Shown here: in pieces, positions 10,901 through 22,850 of the stretch
How positions within the stretch are numbered: the stretch's first letter is position 1
How the letters are laid out: each line of letters begins with the position of its first letter
NCBI RefSeq assembly: GCF_028583425.1
Contig: NC_072796.1
Location: 126,949,464-127,013,463, forward strand
Source of the DNA: Eublepharis macularius
Taxonomy: Eukaryota; Chordata; Lepidosauria; Squamata; Eublepharidae
Direction: 5' to 3'
DNA: 64,000 bases
Program-made: the position numbers and the translations under genes
The notes under the pieces: model-generated
The model's input: only the letters and a program-made list of their open reading frames with translations
Database searches by the model: none
What the model was told of the DNA's origin: nothing

Positions 10901-11204
10901 GTAGAGCCCCGTGGCACAGAGTGGTAAGCCGCAGCACTGCAGTCCAAGCTCTGCTCACAACCTGAGTTCAATCCTGGTGGAAGCTGGGTTCACATAGCCA
11001 GCTCAAGGTTGACTCAGCCTTCCATCCTTCTGAGGTCGGTAAAACGAGTACCCAGTTTCCTGGGGGTAAAGTGTAGATGACTGAGGAAGGCAATGGCAAA
11101 CCACCCCATAACAAAAAGTCTGCCAAGGTAACGTCGTGATGCGACGTCCTCCCATGGGTTAGTAATTACTCGGTGCTTGCACAGGGGACTACCTTTACCT
11201 AGCT
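10901..11204 (+). repeat. tRNA-derived SINE (CACAGAGTGGTAAGCC type)
   Basis: The head is GTGGCACAGAGTGGTAAGCC with a B-box-like GAGTTCAATCC. The body has CAGCCTTCCATCCTTCTGAG and GGAAGGCAATGGCAAACCAC, and the end is GGTGCTTGCACAGGGGAC. The reversed 3' end recurs at 29709-29812. Confidence 0.8.
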
Positions 11205-11249
11205 GGTGGGTGCTGATGCATCAGGAACCCACTGACTTCTGGCATCTCA

Positions 11250-11420
11250 CAAGAACATAGATTAGACCAGTGGTCTATTTAGTCCAGCTTCCTGTCTCAC
11301 ACAATGACTAACCAATTACTATGGAAGGCTAGCAACAGGGCATAGAGGCCGAAGCCTTCCCCTGAAGTTGCCTCCTGGCCCTGGTATTCAGAGGTTACTC
11401 AACAGCTGCTTAACTTAATT
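11250..11420 (+). repeat. Interspersed repeat, second copy of the 2358-2545 family
   Basis: TAGTCCAGCTTCCTGTCTCA, AGGGCATAGAGGCC and CTGGTATTCAGAGGTTACT occur in the same order as at 2358-2545. Confidence 0.55.
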
Positions 11421-12220
11421 CCCATGACACAGTTGACGCAACGTATTCCAGATGAAGCAACAGCTTCTGGTCGTCTTCAGCCGAATCCACATATTCCTCT
11501 CAAAACAAGTTTCCAGCGATCTCTGCTTCTTTCCACACCAAATGTATTGCAGAGCCAGACACAGGTGGGGCAGAGGGTCTTTTGGTGTAAGAATCCATTT
11601 GGACAACTTCCCCTTTGAACCAAAGTTTTTTTTCCTGGTTTTTCAGACGTACTTGTTTGATGTTTTTTTTTCAAACGTTTACAGCTACTTGCAGTTAGCA
11701 TGCAAAACAATGACCCAGCCAAAATTGGTGTCTGATGGAAAACTACACAGAGTCAGGTTCTGAAATCATTTTGTTCATGGATGGAGGCTTTGTGAGCCAA
11801 TGTGGGGTCAGAAACTAATGCAGACTAACGTTCCCTCTGTGACATTCTGATTGGCTAAGGCCAGGCACAAACATCACACCGAATCAGACCAAATTATACA
11901 TCTTTGTTTACAGCAATGGTTCCACTAATTTTCAAGTCAGATGCGCTGTCAGGTTCCTCTTATTCAACATCCACGATAATAGACCTACGAAAAATAGCAC
12001 AAAACAGCAATTAGCAAAATAGCATAACTATAAGCGGAACCAAACAAAAACTGAAGTCAAGGTACTGCTTTAGTGAATCTTCTGTAGGACAGCCTTCATT
12101 GGTCTTTCTTTTGTCCTTATCCGTATTTATTCCTCAAGACTTGCAACTATACTTTCATTGTCCACAGACTGTACTCACATTCACTGTAAGTTGTGAACAG
12201 GGCTGCTGCGGGATGATGTA
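11421..12220. other. No recognisable gene
   Basis: Short overlapping frames on both strands only. Nothing assigned. Confidence 0.35.
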
Positions 12221-12223
12221 GTA

Positions 12224-12572
12224 GAGCCAAGCTACAAGTGACGTCTGACACAGGTTGGACACTTGTCAGCTTCCCTCAAGTTCTGATGGGAAATGTAGGC
12301 GTCCTGGTCTTGCAGCTTGGCTCTCTATTTAATTGAAGTTTACAGACCAGCAGTCTATGGGAGGGAGAACATGCAGTCGGGAGGGGAGTGCAGGCACTGG
12401 ACTCTCACCGGGCGCCCCTCCTTCCCCTCCACTGGGTGTGTGTGGGGTTTCTGTAAACTTCAATTACATGGAGAGCCAAGCTGTAAGATCAGGATGCCTA
12501 CATTTCCCATCAAAACTTGAGGGAAGCGGACAAGTGTCCAACCTGTGTCAGGCGTCACTTGTAGCTTGGCTT
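12224..12572. mobile_element. Palindromic MITE (GAGCCAAGC family), 3-bp duplication GTA
   Basis: Starts GAGCCAAGCTACAAGTGACG and ends CACTTGTAGCTTGGCTT, flanked by GTA at 12221-12223 and 12573-12575. A second inverted pair (GAAGTTTACAG/CTGTAAACTTC) lies in the middle, so this copy is longer than its relatives. Confidence 0.85.
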
Positions 12573-14074
12573 GTAGTAGAGACTTACTGAAAGAGATTCA
12601 GTCCATGGGAACTGAAACTAAGACAACCAACATTCCAGGAAAACTCATGGCAAGTAAGCAGTAAATCTAAAGTTGCCAAAATCCAAGTGGGGCATCCTTG
12701 GGATACAGAAACTGTAGTTCATCCAGGTGAAAATGGCTAAATAGTGCTGAAGCCATGTCCCATAGCTGTACTGCAAATCATGTGGAACCAAGTCAAAAGG
12801 AATGCAAGCAGTTTTATTGCAATTTCCCCAGCATTTACAATTAAGCCACTGCAGATCCAGGAAACCAACTTGAGATCAAAGACGGAACTTCCCATACCAC
12901 CCTGAATACCTTAGTTGAATGACATTGGTTTGGATCCGACAGCTATTTTACTCATTCTCAACCAATTCCCCTCCTTACTATAACTCCTGTCCCACAGGGC
13001 TTTTGCCCTTGCATAGCCTTGCTAGGTTCTTGCTGATTATGGGTAATCTCCCAGCAATTCCTGCCTTGGCCTGCTGATCACCAGTGAGGCACACCAGGGA
13101 AAAAAGCACTGAGCACCCATGTGACCCTGATCAATAACATCACTGCCGGCATGACCTGTAATTGATGGCATGCACGAGGGCCAGTTCTTATCAGTTGCTT
13201 CCAGGTTGCTCTGGAAGTGAAGTCATTGATCAGGGGTGCAGGTGCACAGATGTGCTGGCACAAGTGTGCCTGGAGAGTGGAGACACACCCACCACCTCCT
13301 GATATGTGCGATTGCCATTTTGCCTGAAAATGGCAATGGGCATATATTCAAGCTTCAGAACACAGATACTGGAACCTTGGTTTTCAAGGGCTTTGGTGTG
13401 TCTGTACCAAGGCTGAAAAGGTGTGCATTGCCCCAGGCAAACAAAATGGCAACAATTAAGCATTGTCCCTGTACATGTGATCAGTCATAACAGCAGAAAT
13501 GGGCTAATGAGAGTTCCATGTATGGAGTTCTCAGCCCTTTTCTTTGATGGGATTCGAGACCTGGCAGGGATTAGGATTATGGTGTATGGGGGGTGGGAGG
13601 TGGGTGGGAATCAAGACTTCCAACTGCACCTTTTTCTTGACCCCAAATGACCATGTGGGGTTGCTATTTGTCCTGTTGGTGCAAACATGCAAGTTCTGTA
13701 TCAGAACTTGTATTTTTGTCCAGTGGAGCAAATAGGAAAAATGTAATGAAGGGAGGAAGGCTGTCTCCATTCTCTTGCACCACGGGCCCAGTCTGAATGA
13801 GTACTCTGCAACCACGTGGATAGTTGACCTGCAGGAAATCATGTGAGGCAGTCACATGGTCAGCTGGCTTATAGGAGCCTTACCTTACCCTATCAGCTGG
13901 CTCTCAGAAATATCAGATGCATAGACTTTGGTATGGTCAGGTGGCATGTTAGATAAATAATAAAAGGGGGATTTTTTGGAGAAAACCTCTTTGGGACAGG
14001 GAGCAGTTCCAGCTCTGACTGGTGGAATGAAGTCTTGTGTAGGGAGATTTATTTATGTACTTCCTTTATAGCCC
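12573..14074. other. No recognisable gene or repeat
   Basis: Frames up to 103 aa occur on both strands at 13230-13842 and are mutual shadows with no recognisable motif. Looks like single-copy non-coding sequence. Confidence 0.35.
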
Positions 14075-15872
14075 ACTTAGCTATGGAATTGGTTGTCATT
14101 TATATGCAGATGATAGCAAGCCCTATATTTCACTATCCAAGTGATGCTCTGAAGGTCTTGAGTAGACATGGGGATGAACGAAAAAAACCCGAACATGGTG
14201 TTAGTTGTTCGTTGCCATCCATGAACAACGAACAACAAACATTGATGAACATGATCAGCCCGGAAAACCCACAACAACCATCGAACATGATCAAGTTCAC
14301 GAACATGTTTGTTGTTTGTGGGGGCCAGCAAGCTCTCCTCCAGCCATCAATATCCCTACTGCAACACTCCCAGAAACCCTACCTGAGCAGGCAGCAGGAA
14401 AGGTACCAATAATAAATAATAATAGCTTGGCTCCAGAGCCTGGCAGCAGTCCTGGAACGTGAAGGGGTAGATCCCTATCCCACCACACACAAAGAAAATT
14501 CAAGCTCCAATGCACTCACCCTGTCTCTCTAACAGCAGCTCTCTCTCCCTGAAAGCTAGAGCTGGAAGCCCTCCTCCACCCTGGTCTTTTCCTCTTGTAA
14601 CAAATTTGGAGCGCCAGTCCACACTTGAAAAGAAGACCTGCCTATCAAGCTAAATTGGGCTTAGATTGGGGTTTTCAGGGCAACAGCAAGAGTTCAAACA
14701 GAGTTCAGACAATCCCTGCCTGAGTTGCCATGGGAATTGATTGCAGGTGCCAGACTGTCTGGCTTGACGAACAGCAACAAACAGCAACGAATGAGGCTTG
14801 CAACAACCACCTGTTCGTTTAGAATGGGGCCTCACGAACAGTTTGTTCGCAAACAGCAGATTGGGCTGTTCATGGGTTTTTTTAGTTCGTATTGCTGTTT
14901 GTGCCCATCTCTAGTCTTGAGTCACTACTTGACAGCCGTGCCCGAATGGCTGAGAGCAAACAAACTGCAACTGAGCCCAGACAAGAAAAAAGTAATGCTG
15001 GTTGGGAAGGCAGAGATCTTGAAGATCTTGAAGGACATTATGCTCCTCACTTTGACCCTTGCAGACAGAGCTTTGGGGTTATACTAGATCCGGCACTGCT
15101 GCTAGAGAAGCAAGTTAAAGCAGCTGCAAAAAAGACTTCCCCCCAACTCAGGATAGCCTGGAAATGGCTGACTACCTTGACACGGCAGATTTGACCACCT
15201 GGATTCATGCCACACCACTACTAATGTACTCTTCGTAGGTCACCCTTTGAAGACAATTTGTAGACTCCAGTTGGTACAGAATGCTGCAGCTTGATTATTA
15301 TCAGGATATTATACCCATTCTGCAGTCACTCCATTGACCACCTATCAGTTATTGGGCTGAATTCAAAGTCTTGGCTATCACAAGCAAAGCTCTTCATGGA
15401 CATGGCCCCTGATATCTGCGGGATTGACTCTCTCCATATGGTCTACCATGGCAGCTTTGCTCATCTGAACTGGGCCGTCTGCAGCTGGCAACCTGCAAAC
15501 TGGCAAAATCAACAGCTGCCTGTACACGGCCTTTCTCTGTGGTGGCCCCCATCTTGTGGAATGGCCTACCTGAAGAAATCCAGAAAGCCACTCTCCTGGC
15601 TTTCCTGGCTGAAGAAATGGCTCAGAGATCCTTGTGATAAAGACTGTCTGTTGATGCAGGTATGCTCCTTCTGGTTAGTTTCCGTGTCATTTAATATGTC
15701 GTGTGAAATTGCTTATGTTTTATTGCAGCATTGTTTCAGATCTGTATTTAGCTTTCTGCTATCCATACCCTGTTGTTTATTGATCACATTGACCAGCCAT
15801 TGATCGTATTAATCCTACACTGTGAAATTTGCTTTGAGTCTCAGCTAGAAAGGTAGACTTTAAATAAACAAA
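14075..15872 (+). pseudogene. L2/CR1-like LINE, RT C-terminal part to 3' end
   Basis: Near 14105 one frame reads YADDSKPYISLSK, matching the YADD catalytic motif region of non-LTR reverse transcriptases. After the MITE at 14163-14913 the frame resumes with AVPEWLRANKLQLSPDKKKV, a block typical of this clade. Further blocks follow up to a short A-rich end, TTTAAATAAACAAATTC. Several stops and shifts make it inactive. Confidence 0.75.
14163..14913. mobile_element. hAT-like MITE with 8-bp duplication GTCTTGAG
   Basis: Starts TAGACATGGGGATGAACG and ends GTTTGTGCCCATCTCTA. GTCTTGAG flanks it at 14155-14162 and 14914-14921. It splits the LINE reverse transcriptase. It is colinear with 46511-47362 (shared GCAGGAAAGGTACCAATAAT and CCTATCAAGCTAAATTGGGC). 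It has no transposase, so it depends on another element. Confidence 0.9.
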
Positions 15873-16026
15873 TTCTCCTCTCCTCCATTTTATCCTCACA
15901 ACAACCTTGTGAGGTAGGTTAGGCTGACATGTGTCACTGGCCCCAGGTCACCCAGCAGGTTTCCATGGCAGAGTGGGGATTTGAACCTGGGTCGCCCAGA
16001 TCCTAGTCTGACCACACTACATTGCC
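15873..16026 (-). repeat. SINE fragment, Sauria type
   Basis: Read in reverse it has AGACTAGGATCTGGGCGACC, CAGGTTCAAATCCCCACTCT and CACCTACCTCACAAGG-like blocks. The extreme 5' head and the tail are incomplete. Confidence 0.7.
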
Positions 16027-16154
16027 AGTAACTGGACCCCTATTCTGAGGATCACAGCTTAATTGTTTGACAAGACAATCTTTTGGGCTAGCATCACATT
16101 ACCAGATAACCAAATGGCACAAATATCTGATTTTACTCAAATAAATTGATCCTT

Positions 16155-16365
16155 GAAATGAAATCATGTCCTCAAGTCATAGTTGACTTATGGTGACCCC
16201 GGCAGGGTTTTCATAGTAAGAGACTAACCACCTTTTTTAACAGAGGTGGTTTTCCGTTGCTGGCCTCTGCAATCCTGGTCTTCGTTGGAGGTCTCCCGTC
16301 CAATTACTAACCAAGGTCGACCGTGCTTAGTTTCTGAAATCTGATAAGATTAGGCTCTCCTGGAT
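16155..16365 (-). repeat. 5S rRNA-derived SINE
   Basis: On the minus strand the head (16290-16360) reads like the internal half of 5S rRNA: CTAAGCACGGTCGACCTTGG then TTAGTAATTGGACGGGAGAC. The body is GATTGCAGAGGCCAGCAACG and AACCACCTCTG. The end GTCACCATAAGTCAACTATG resembles the BovB/RTE 3' end. A 5S head on an RTE tail fits the described 5S-Sauria SINEs. Confidence 0.7.
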
Positions 16366-16372
16366 TCCCCCC

Positions 16373-18270
16373 CCACTACTTATCTTTCTTCCTATGAGTT
16401 GCATTTCTGGTAGTGACAGCATTCTGTATAGATTATACCAGGTGTTCCATTATAAAACACATTTTTTATTACACTATTTCCATTTTGCACCCCTCTTCAG
16501 TCCCTTTCCCTTTGTTTGAACACTCAGAACCAAGAATTCATTGATTGTATCAGCACGCTGTTGTTAATTCTGTGGGATGGAATAACAACATCTGAGTCAA
16601 AACACTCGATGCTCTCCCTACCTTCCCCCCTCCCTAGCAAACAACAGATTTTGTTTCTGGTTTGTCATAGCAGCAAACAGATGCACTGGAACGGTGGCAA
16701 TACTATGCGATGGCTTGTTAAGGTGCGGGATATGGGGTTGGCTTAATTGTGCAACCACCTGCAGTTGTGCAGATGGAAACATCTTGTCTCCAGCTGCCAT
16801 GCTTTCAAAAACCCTGAAATCCTCTTTGGAAGCAGCTGTAGGATTTGAACGGCTGCGAAACGTTGACAGCTTGAATGGCTCTCAATTCCAGACTCCCAAG
16901 TTAACAGACAATGGCACCGAATGGCATGCAAGAAGTTTCCACAACAAAACAAGAACACCTGCTTTTTAAAACATGATGGTAGCCAGCAGTGGCAAATATT
17001 GGGAGCTGAAAAATGGAACTTAGAAGGGTCTGCTTGGCAAAACTTATCAGCCACAAGGCCCTGTGGCCAATCTGCCATTTGTTGTGATGAGGGACATATT
17101 TAGCCCTCGTGCTCTCTGTCCCAGCTTAGTACATTTATGGAAATGCCAAGGCTGATTTGCCACAGATCTTCTTTGATGTGTAAGCAAAAGCCACAGGAGT
17201 TTGGCGCCCGTGTTCCCTGATGTAGAGCTTGGGGTCTTGGCCTGTGGAGCTGTGAATTTCCAAACACAGCCTGGATCATTTGCTATGACACATGGCCAGA
17301 GAGGATAGCTGCACACTTTCTAAAATCTGTCAATAAACTCGCCTTCTAGTAAAGGAAAATCAGAATCCAAGTCTTTGTGGCCTTGGCTCAAGCAGATGAT
17401 TAGCTAAATGCACGTTCACATAATCATTATCCTGGAAGCTATTTGGAGGTTAAAGACTAGCATCCCTTGTTATTGCTGTTCCACTGAAGCACTTTCTAGG
17501 TGATGAAGAAAATTCTGGAGTTGATTTTCAGTACTGAATCAGTGTATAGTTCATCGCTACAATATCCCACCATTATACTTTTCAGACATTCTGTTTGGAG
17601 TTATCCTACTGCACATGCAAAGATCACGTGCTATCCATGATCCTCCTGACTGTTGCACCTGAATAGTGCACCATGTGGATTTTCAGCTTCCGTACATGGG
17701 AACCCTGAAAATTCAAGGATTCATGTGGCATGTGCTGAAACTGAAAATATGTTTGGTGCCCTGTTTAGATGAAACAGTCATCATGCATATCGGGCCGATT
17801 GTAGGTAGCACGTGTTCATAGTATGCATGCTTGGATACCATTAAAGATACCACTTGAACAGGGCTGTTGTGAGAGTAACTGTCTACTACTTCTCCTTTTC
17901 CATCTTTTTAAGGTCAGTGAATGTTCACTCCTGCACCAGAGAGTGGAAATTGGACAGTTCTAGGATGAATACAGAGTTTAAAAAAGGAAATCTAAATTTT
18001 TTAAAAAAGTTTTAGGCCTGGACCCTTAGCATCCACTTGTAGAACTGTTGTCCATTGCAGAAGTAGTCTTCCATGGTGGCAAACATCCCTCTGACATTAA
18101 ATGTTTTCTGCTCTATGAAAGACATTGGTCTTGTATAAGTAGATACGCCTACTACTGAAGGAATGCCCTTAGCAGAGGGCCATTCCTGCAATGGGGAAAG
18201 CAACAAGAACAACACACTTATATAGTTCTCTTCTAGACAGATTTGTGCCCCTCTCAGTGAACAAATCCAG
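16373..18270. other. No recognisable gene or repeat
   Basis: Frames of 60-111 aa on both strands overlap one another and show no family motif. Probably single-copy intergenic sequence. Confidence 0.35.
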
Positions 18271-18280
18271 TCTTATCATT

Positions 18281-18448
18281 GGCCGTTTCCACACAGCTTA
18301 CCTTGTTCTGGAAAACAGTGAAATCTCGCACGAAATCGCACGAGAAGACACTGTTATCATGAGAAGACGTGATAACAGCATCTTCTTGTGAGATTCCGTG
18401 CAAGATTTCACTGTTTTCCGGAACAAGGTAAGCCGTGTGGAAATGGTC
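18281..18448. mobile_element. Palindromic MITE (GGCCGTTTCCACAC family), duplication ATT
   Basis: Starts GGCCGTTTCCACACAGCTTA and ends AAGCCGTGTGGAAATGGTC. ATT lies at 18278-18280 and 18449-18451. Almost the whole 168 bp is self-complementary, including CACGAGAAGAC and GATAACAGC blocks. Relatives are at 52272, 57461 and 57521. Confidence 0.9.
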
Positions 18449-19468
18449 ATTATCTCCACAATACAGCTGGGAGCTGGGGCTGAGAGGAGTGGCTTGACCA
18501 AGGCCACCTGCAGTGCTCATGGCAGTAGTGGGATTTGAACCAGCAGAGCACTGATGTGCAGTCCAATCAGTACTATGCTACAGCAGCTCTGTGCTACAGC
18601 AGTACTATACTACAGTTTAGTATCCATGCCTTACAAAATAGCATGGCAAAGCATCACTGTGGCAAGGAATGGCCCTTAGATTTCCCTGTCTTGACCACCA
18701 ATCTACGGGGATCCACTGGTTGTGTCCCTCTAGAAGAATATGAGATCAGTCCCATGTTATTCAGTTGGGCTTACTCCTGGAAAGTGTCCTTTGGCTTGCT
18801 GTTAAGGGCATTTAGTTTTTGATAAGGGCTTGCAAACTCAGACATACAGGTATAGTTACTTATAAAAGGATTGCTATCATGCTATTTCATAGGACAAAAC
18901 CTGTGGCAATAAGGAGACTGTTGTTGATTTGGGGCAGAACAATATTACAACCCAAACTTCTTTAATAAATTCTCGATTTGCATTAACATTGCAAGAGTCT
19001 ATGAGCACTGGAAACTCTAATGATATCATAAATTCCTGTCTATGAAATCTTATTTGAATCAATCATGGAATGTATAAGACTTCAGTTATGAACCATTAAT
19101 GCTTGTGTCGGCTTTAATTCCACCTGGATATGCATCTCAAAGACGATGACTTGTATCCAATGATTCTGCCCGGAATTATATCCATGCAGATCTAAGATAG
19201 TCACTATTTTTATAATTAATTTTCCCAGTAGGTATACGGGCAGAGATTTCAAAAGAGCATAACTCAAACGAATCATAAAATATGGACAAAATTCAATAAG
19301 AATTAGCTTAGCTGCACTCAGTTTGCAGTCAAAGTTTATGGGCAGACAGCAGATTGAAACTTTTAAAATGGTGAAGCCAATGTCTAGAAGGCTATAGATT
19401 TATACCCATACTCTGAAGAATTTAAGATAAAAATTATCTCCAGCGTACATGGATCTCAATATCCATAT
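18449..19468. other. No recognisable gene
   Basis: A SINE-like remnant (GGGATTTGAACC, reversed head) may lie at 18510-18580. The rest is unassigned, AT-rich towards the right. Confidence 0.3.
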
Positions 19469-19483
19469 ACAAAATAAACTCTG

Positions 19484-20101
19484 CTGTTTGAAATGTTTTA
19501 ATATTTCCAAAATAAAGAGGGTACAGAAAAAAGAAGGGGAGTTACAGGGTCAAAGGAGGGGTAGGATTTTGCACGACAAGAGTTATCGAAATACAGAGTA
19601 CTCAAAACATATCTTAATCAGAGTTAATCAATATTAAAATAAAGAATACATATACTATTCCAGCTACTGAGTATTTTCACCTTTACCTTCACAAACTAAA
19701 TACATTATGCAATCTACCTTGTCATTAATATTTGACCATTTCCATCTTATAGCTTTATAGTCAGTAACCTCATTCCGTAATTGCTACACTATTTCATCTT
19801 AACTCTTTATATAACTGATTAATATAGCAATCCTCTCTACTTGTCCCTAACGTTATCAATGCTTCCAAATCTTCAAACTATTTTAGCAATTAGCTATAAA
19901 ATATTTAATTATACATTCATACCTTTCTCCCCTTGTTAGACTATAAGCACTAATAAGCTATATACGATAAGTCGGTACTTTATAGAACTGTAACCTCTTA
20001 TTTATTTTATTCTTTATAAGCAAAATAGTTCCCCCATTTCTCTTCAAATTCACTTATTGGTCTTCTATTTATATAACTCGTCAGTTTTCGCCATCAAACT
20101 G
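19484..20101 (-). mobile_element. 5'-truncated L1-type LINE with 15-bp target duplication
   Basis: On the minus strand the 5' end carries the last ORF2 codons, KLTSYINRRPISEFEEKW and then GNYFAYKE and a stop, followed by about 500 bp of 3' UTR. ACAAAATAAACTCTG occurs on both sides (19469-19483 and 20102-20116). No clear poly(A) is seen at the 3' junction, which is unusual for L1. Confidence 0.75.
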
Positions 20102-20116
20102 ACAAAATAAACTCTG

Positions 20117-20655
20117 TTGAGACAAACACATTGCATTTATGCTGATGAAACCATTGGCACTGATAGGCTGAGATGCGATTGCATTTTATTTTTTATGTAC
20201 TTCATGTATAGCCCAGCTTTCTCACTGAGATCCAAAGCAGATGGCATCAGGCATCATAATATATCCAATAAACAATGCAATAGGATTAGGGTTACAGAAC
20301 TGGGAAACAATTGCAAACAAAAAACTATCTAAGGTGTGACATACCATAATGTACAAATTGGGTTGCAAGTGGAAGACAATGCAGTAAAAAGCAGATGATA
20401 CATACATTGACAGTGCAATAGACTACAGTACTGAATATTCCAACTGCTCAAAGAACACAGAAGTCAGAACATTGCAGTTTACCTTCTGCAAGAGAAGGGA
20501 ACTTTGTTGTTTGGTTGTTATTAAAATTTCAGGCCCTTGGGACAGGAGTAGTTTTGTAGGGGCAGGCTAGGGACTGGGAAGGGAACCAAGCATGTGGTAA
20601 ACGCAGCTTTGCCAGGACTCCTGCCAGCAGGCCCAGTTGCCCACTGTTGTCCACC
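20117..20655. other. Unassigned, possible old LINE 3' sequence
   Basis: The block TATAGCCCAGCTTTCTCACT at about 20205 looks like the reversed 3' end of an old retroelement. Not strong enough to name. Confidence 0.3.
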
Positions 20656-20658
20656 TTA

Positions 20659-20973
20659 TAGGGCTTTTTTTCTGGGAAAAGAGGTGGTGGAACCCAAGAC
20701 CGCACAATGACATCACATTGGGTCAGCTGGAACACGGGGGGAGTTTTTTAAAGTTTAAATTGCCCTTAGCAAAAATGGTCACATGGCTGATGGCCCCACC
20801 CCCTGCTCTCCAGACAGAGGGGAGTTTAGATTGCCCTCCACGCCACTGGGTGCGGAGGGCAATCTAAACTCCCCTCTGTCTGGAGATCAGGGGGCGGGGC
20901 CACCAGCCATGTGACCATTTTTAAGAGGTGCCAGAACTCTGTTCCTCCACGTTCCCACTGAAAAAAAGCCCTG
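20659..20973. mobile_element. hAT-like MITE (CAGGGCTTTTTTC family)
   Basis: Starts TAGGGCTTTTTTTCTGGG and ends CACTGAAAAAAAGCCCTG. The core is a near-perfect inverted repeat: CAGACAGAGGGGAGTTTAGA and TCTAAACTCCCCTCTGTCTG. No matching target duplication was found here; the copy at 26225 has one. Confidence 0.8.
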
Positions 20974-22439
20974 GTAAAGAGTATTTTAGAAGGAGTGGAA
21001 ATTTCCCCATCCCATTGCAGCCCCAAGTGCCCTCAAAGGGAGGGGGGAGGTGGCAGCACAGTATCTCTGGAATAGCATAGGGGCTAAAGTGGGGGGTTGC
21101 ACTGTAAGGGGGAAATGGGTAGAAATTGCTGCCTCTTAAGTTTTGAGATGTAATGCTGGAGTAATAATTGGAGAAAGGGTGCAAGTTGAGGAAACAGGAG
21201 CTAGAGGTAATTAGTGGAGAAGGAGATTTGAAGAAAAGGAGACCAGAAATGGAGTCAAGTAGCAAATGAGAGAGAAAAAGCTTGAAGAAATGTCTTATCA
21301 GGGAGAAGTGAGGAAAAATCAGGGTGAGGGTTTAGGAAGCTAGGTATGAAGGGCGAGTCCCCTCTTTAATTTTGCACGAGGAGTTAATTTAGGATGTTTT
21401 GGCAGCCTGTCTTCTTGCACATTCAGATTCAAAGGATTCTCTTCCATTTTTCTTCCTGGGGAGATACTCAATTAAATGTTATTGGTACATGATAAACAAA
21501 AAGGCTACTTTTGAGGGTCCATATTTTTATCAGTAGCCAACCCCACAACCCATTTTTATCTAGTCCCCCTCACTGGAAGGAAGAGTCTGAAGCCTGATTC
21601 TCTACTGCCACGGGCCAATACCAACTTGCAATGCTCACAGAGAATTTGTATCTTTGGGCTGGATTTTGATTTTTGTAAAGCACCTGGGAGCCAATTGTGA
21701 CTGAAAAGTGGACCATGCATGTAATAAATAAATAAAGATTATTATGTAAAACGAAGCCAGAAGAAATGGCTGCTGAGGTCAATGCTTGAGTCTGCAGGCA
21801 GTGGGTAAGCCGATTGTCTTCTCCTTTTCACCAGATAACCAGGAAGGATAGATGTTATGAGTTAGATGCTCTGTCAATCTGTTTCCATGCATTTATCACA
21901 AACTGGAATCTGGTTTCACGGTATCCTGGTCTTTACTTGGATTCTTTGAGCTGTCTACGAAGTACCAGATGGTGACCAGTTCATCCAATCAAAGAGCCGT
22001 ATGATATCTACAGATGGCGTTCATTGGCTGGGCTTCTGCCTGGATTTCCCACCTGCCCAGCCTTGCAGCATATTTATATTATCTCTCCTTAATTCTGAGC
22101 ACTCCCTGTAATCTATCAAGAATCACATTAATTTCGCTAAAGGCTGGGAGCAAGAGTCAATATTTATTGTATCACGTGATTTTCTAAACCTGATTATAGT
22201 GAGTCATTCTCTGCTCCCTAACGATTTCTTATTTTTCCAAGCAGCTCATGAGTTGCATAATTATTCTTCAAGTTATTTGTGGGACACTTCAGGCCTGTTC
22301 AAACCTGAAATGCAAAAAGATGGTTCAGTTAAGCTAGTTGTGGTTAGTGTGATCATCCAAACGCAGGCCACTCAACTAACTATGGCTAGCTAGGATACAT
22401 CAAACCAGGATGTGAAACTAGGGTTTGAAGTTGGCTTTG
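20974..22439. other. No recognisable gene or repeat
   Basis: Only short frames. A 114-aa minus frame at 20921-21265 starts in the MITE and has low complexity. Confidence 0.35.
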
Positions 22440-22552
22440 AGGAGTCCATGGCTCAGTGGTAGAGCATCTGCTTGGCATGCAGAAAGTGCCAGGTTCGATC
22501 CTTGGCGCCTCTCACTTAACAGGATCAGATATTAGGTGATGTGAAAGGTCTC
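22440..22552 (+). repeat. tRNA-Ala-like SINE, 5' half
   Basis: The tRNA-like head is GGCTCAGTGGTAGAGCATCT (A box), an anticodon stem-loop CTGC-TTGGCAT-GCAG (GGC anticodon position) and the B box GGTTCGATCC. The body AGGATCAGATATTAGGTGAT follows. It stops abruptly at a second repeat. Confidence 0.75.
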
Positions 22553-22553
22553 C

Positions 22554-22850
22554 AGATAGGGTTGACATTCCCCTGCCCAGGGCAGGGGATCCCATGTTCC
22601 TCTCCACTTACCTGGCCAGCGGGGGGGGGGGTGTGTGAACCCACAGGACACCCCTGCAGGGCTGCGCACCCCCACACCCTGCTGCAGTGTGCCCCCATGC
22701 CCTGCAATGGGCCCATTTCGGGCTGAATTGGGCCCACAGGGGGAGCGATTCAGCCCTTTGGTGAGCATGGGAATGCTCCCGGCCTGCCCTTTGACCTACA
22801 TGATGATGTCACTTCCTGGAAATGACATCATCACACACGCAAGACCATAT
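22554..22850. repeat. hAT-like repeat fragment (TAGGGTTG family)
   Basis: Begins TAGGGTTGACATTCCCCTGC and shares GCAGGGGAT and TTACCTGGCCAGC blocks, reversed, with the right end of the element at 51255-51774. It also has a GAAATGACATCATC block. The other terminus was not found. Confidence 0.55.

Noticed and set aside
15291-15803. 170-aa plus frame as a host gene
   Set aside because: Lies in the 3' part of the L2-like LINE, in a frame different from its coding remnants.
22440-22512. Functional tRNA-Ala gene
   Set aside because: The cloverleaf is incomplete and SINE body sequence follows directly without a terminator, so it is a SINE head.
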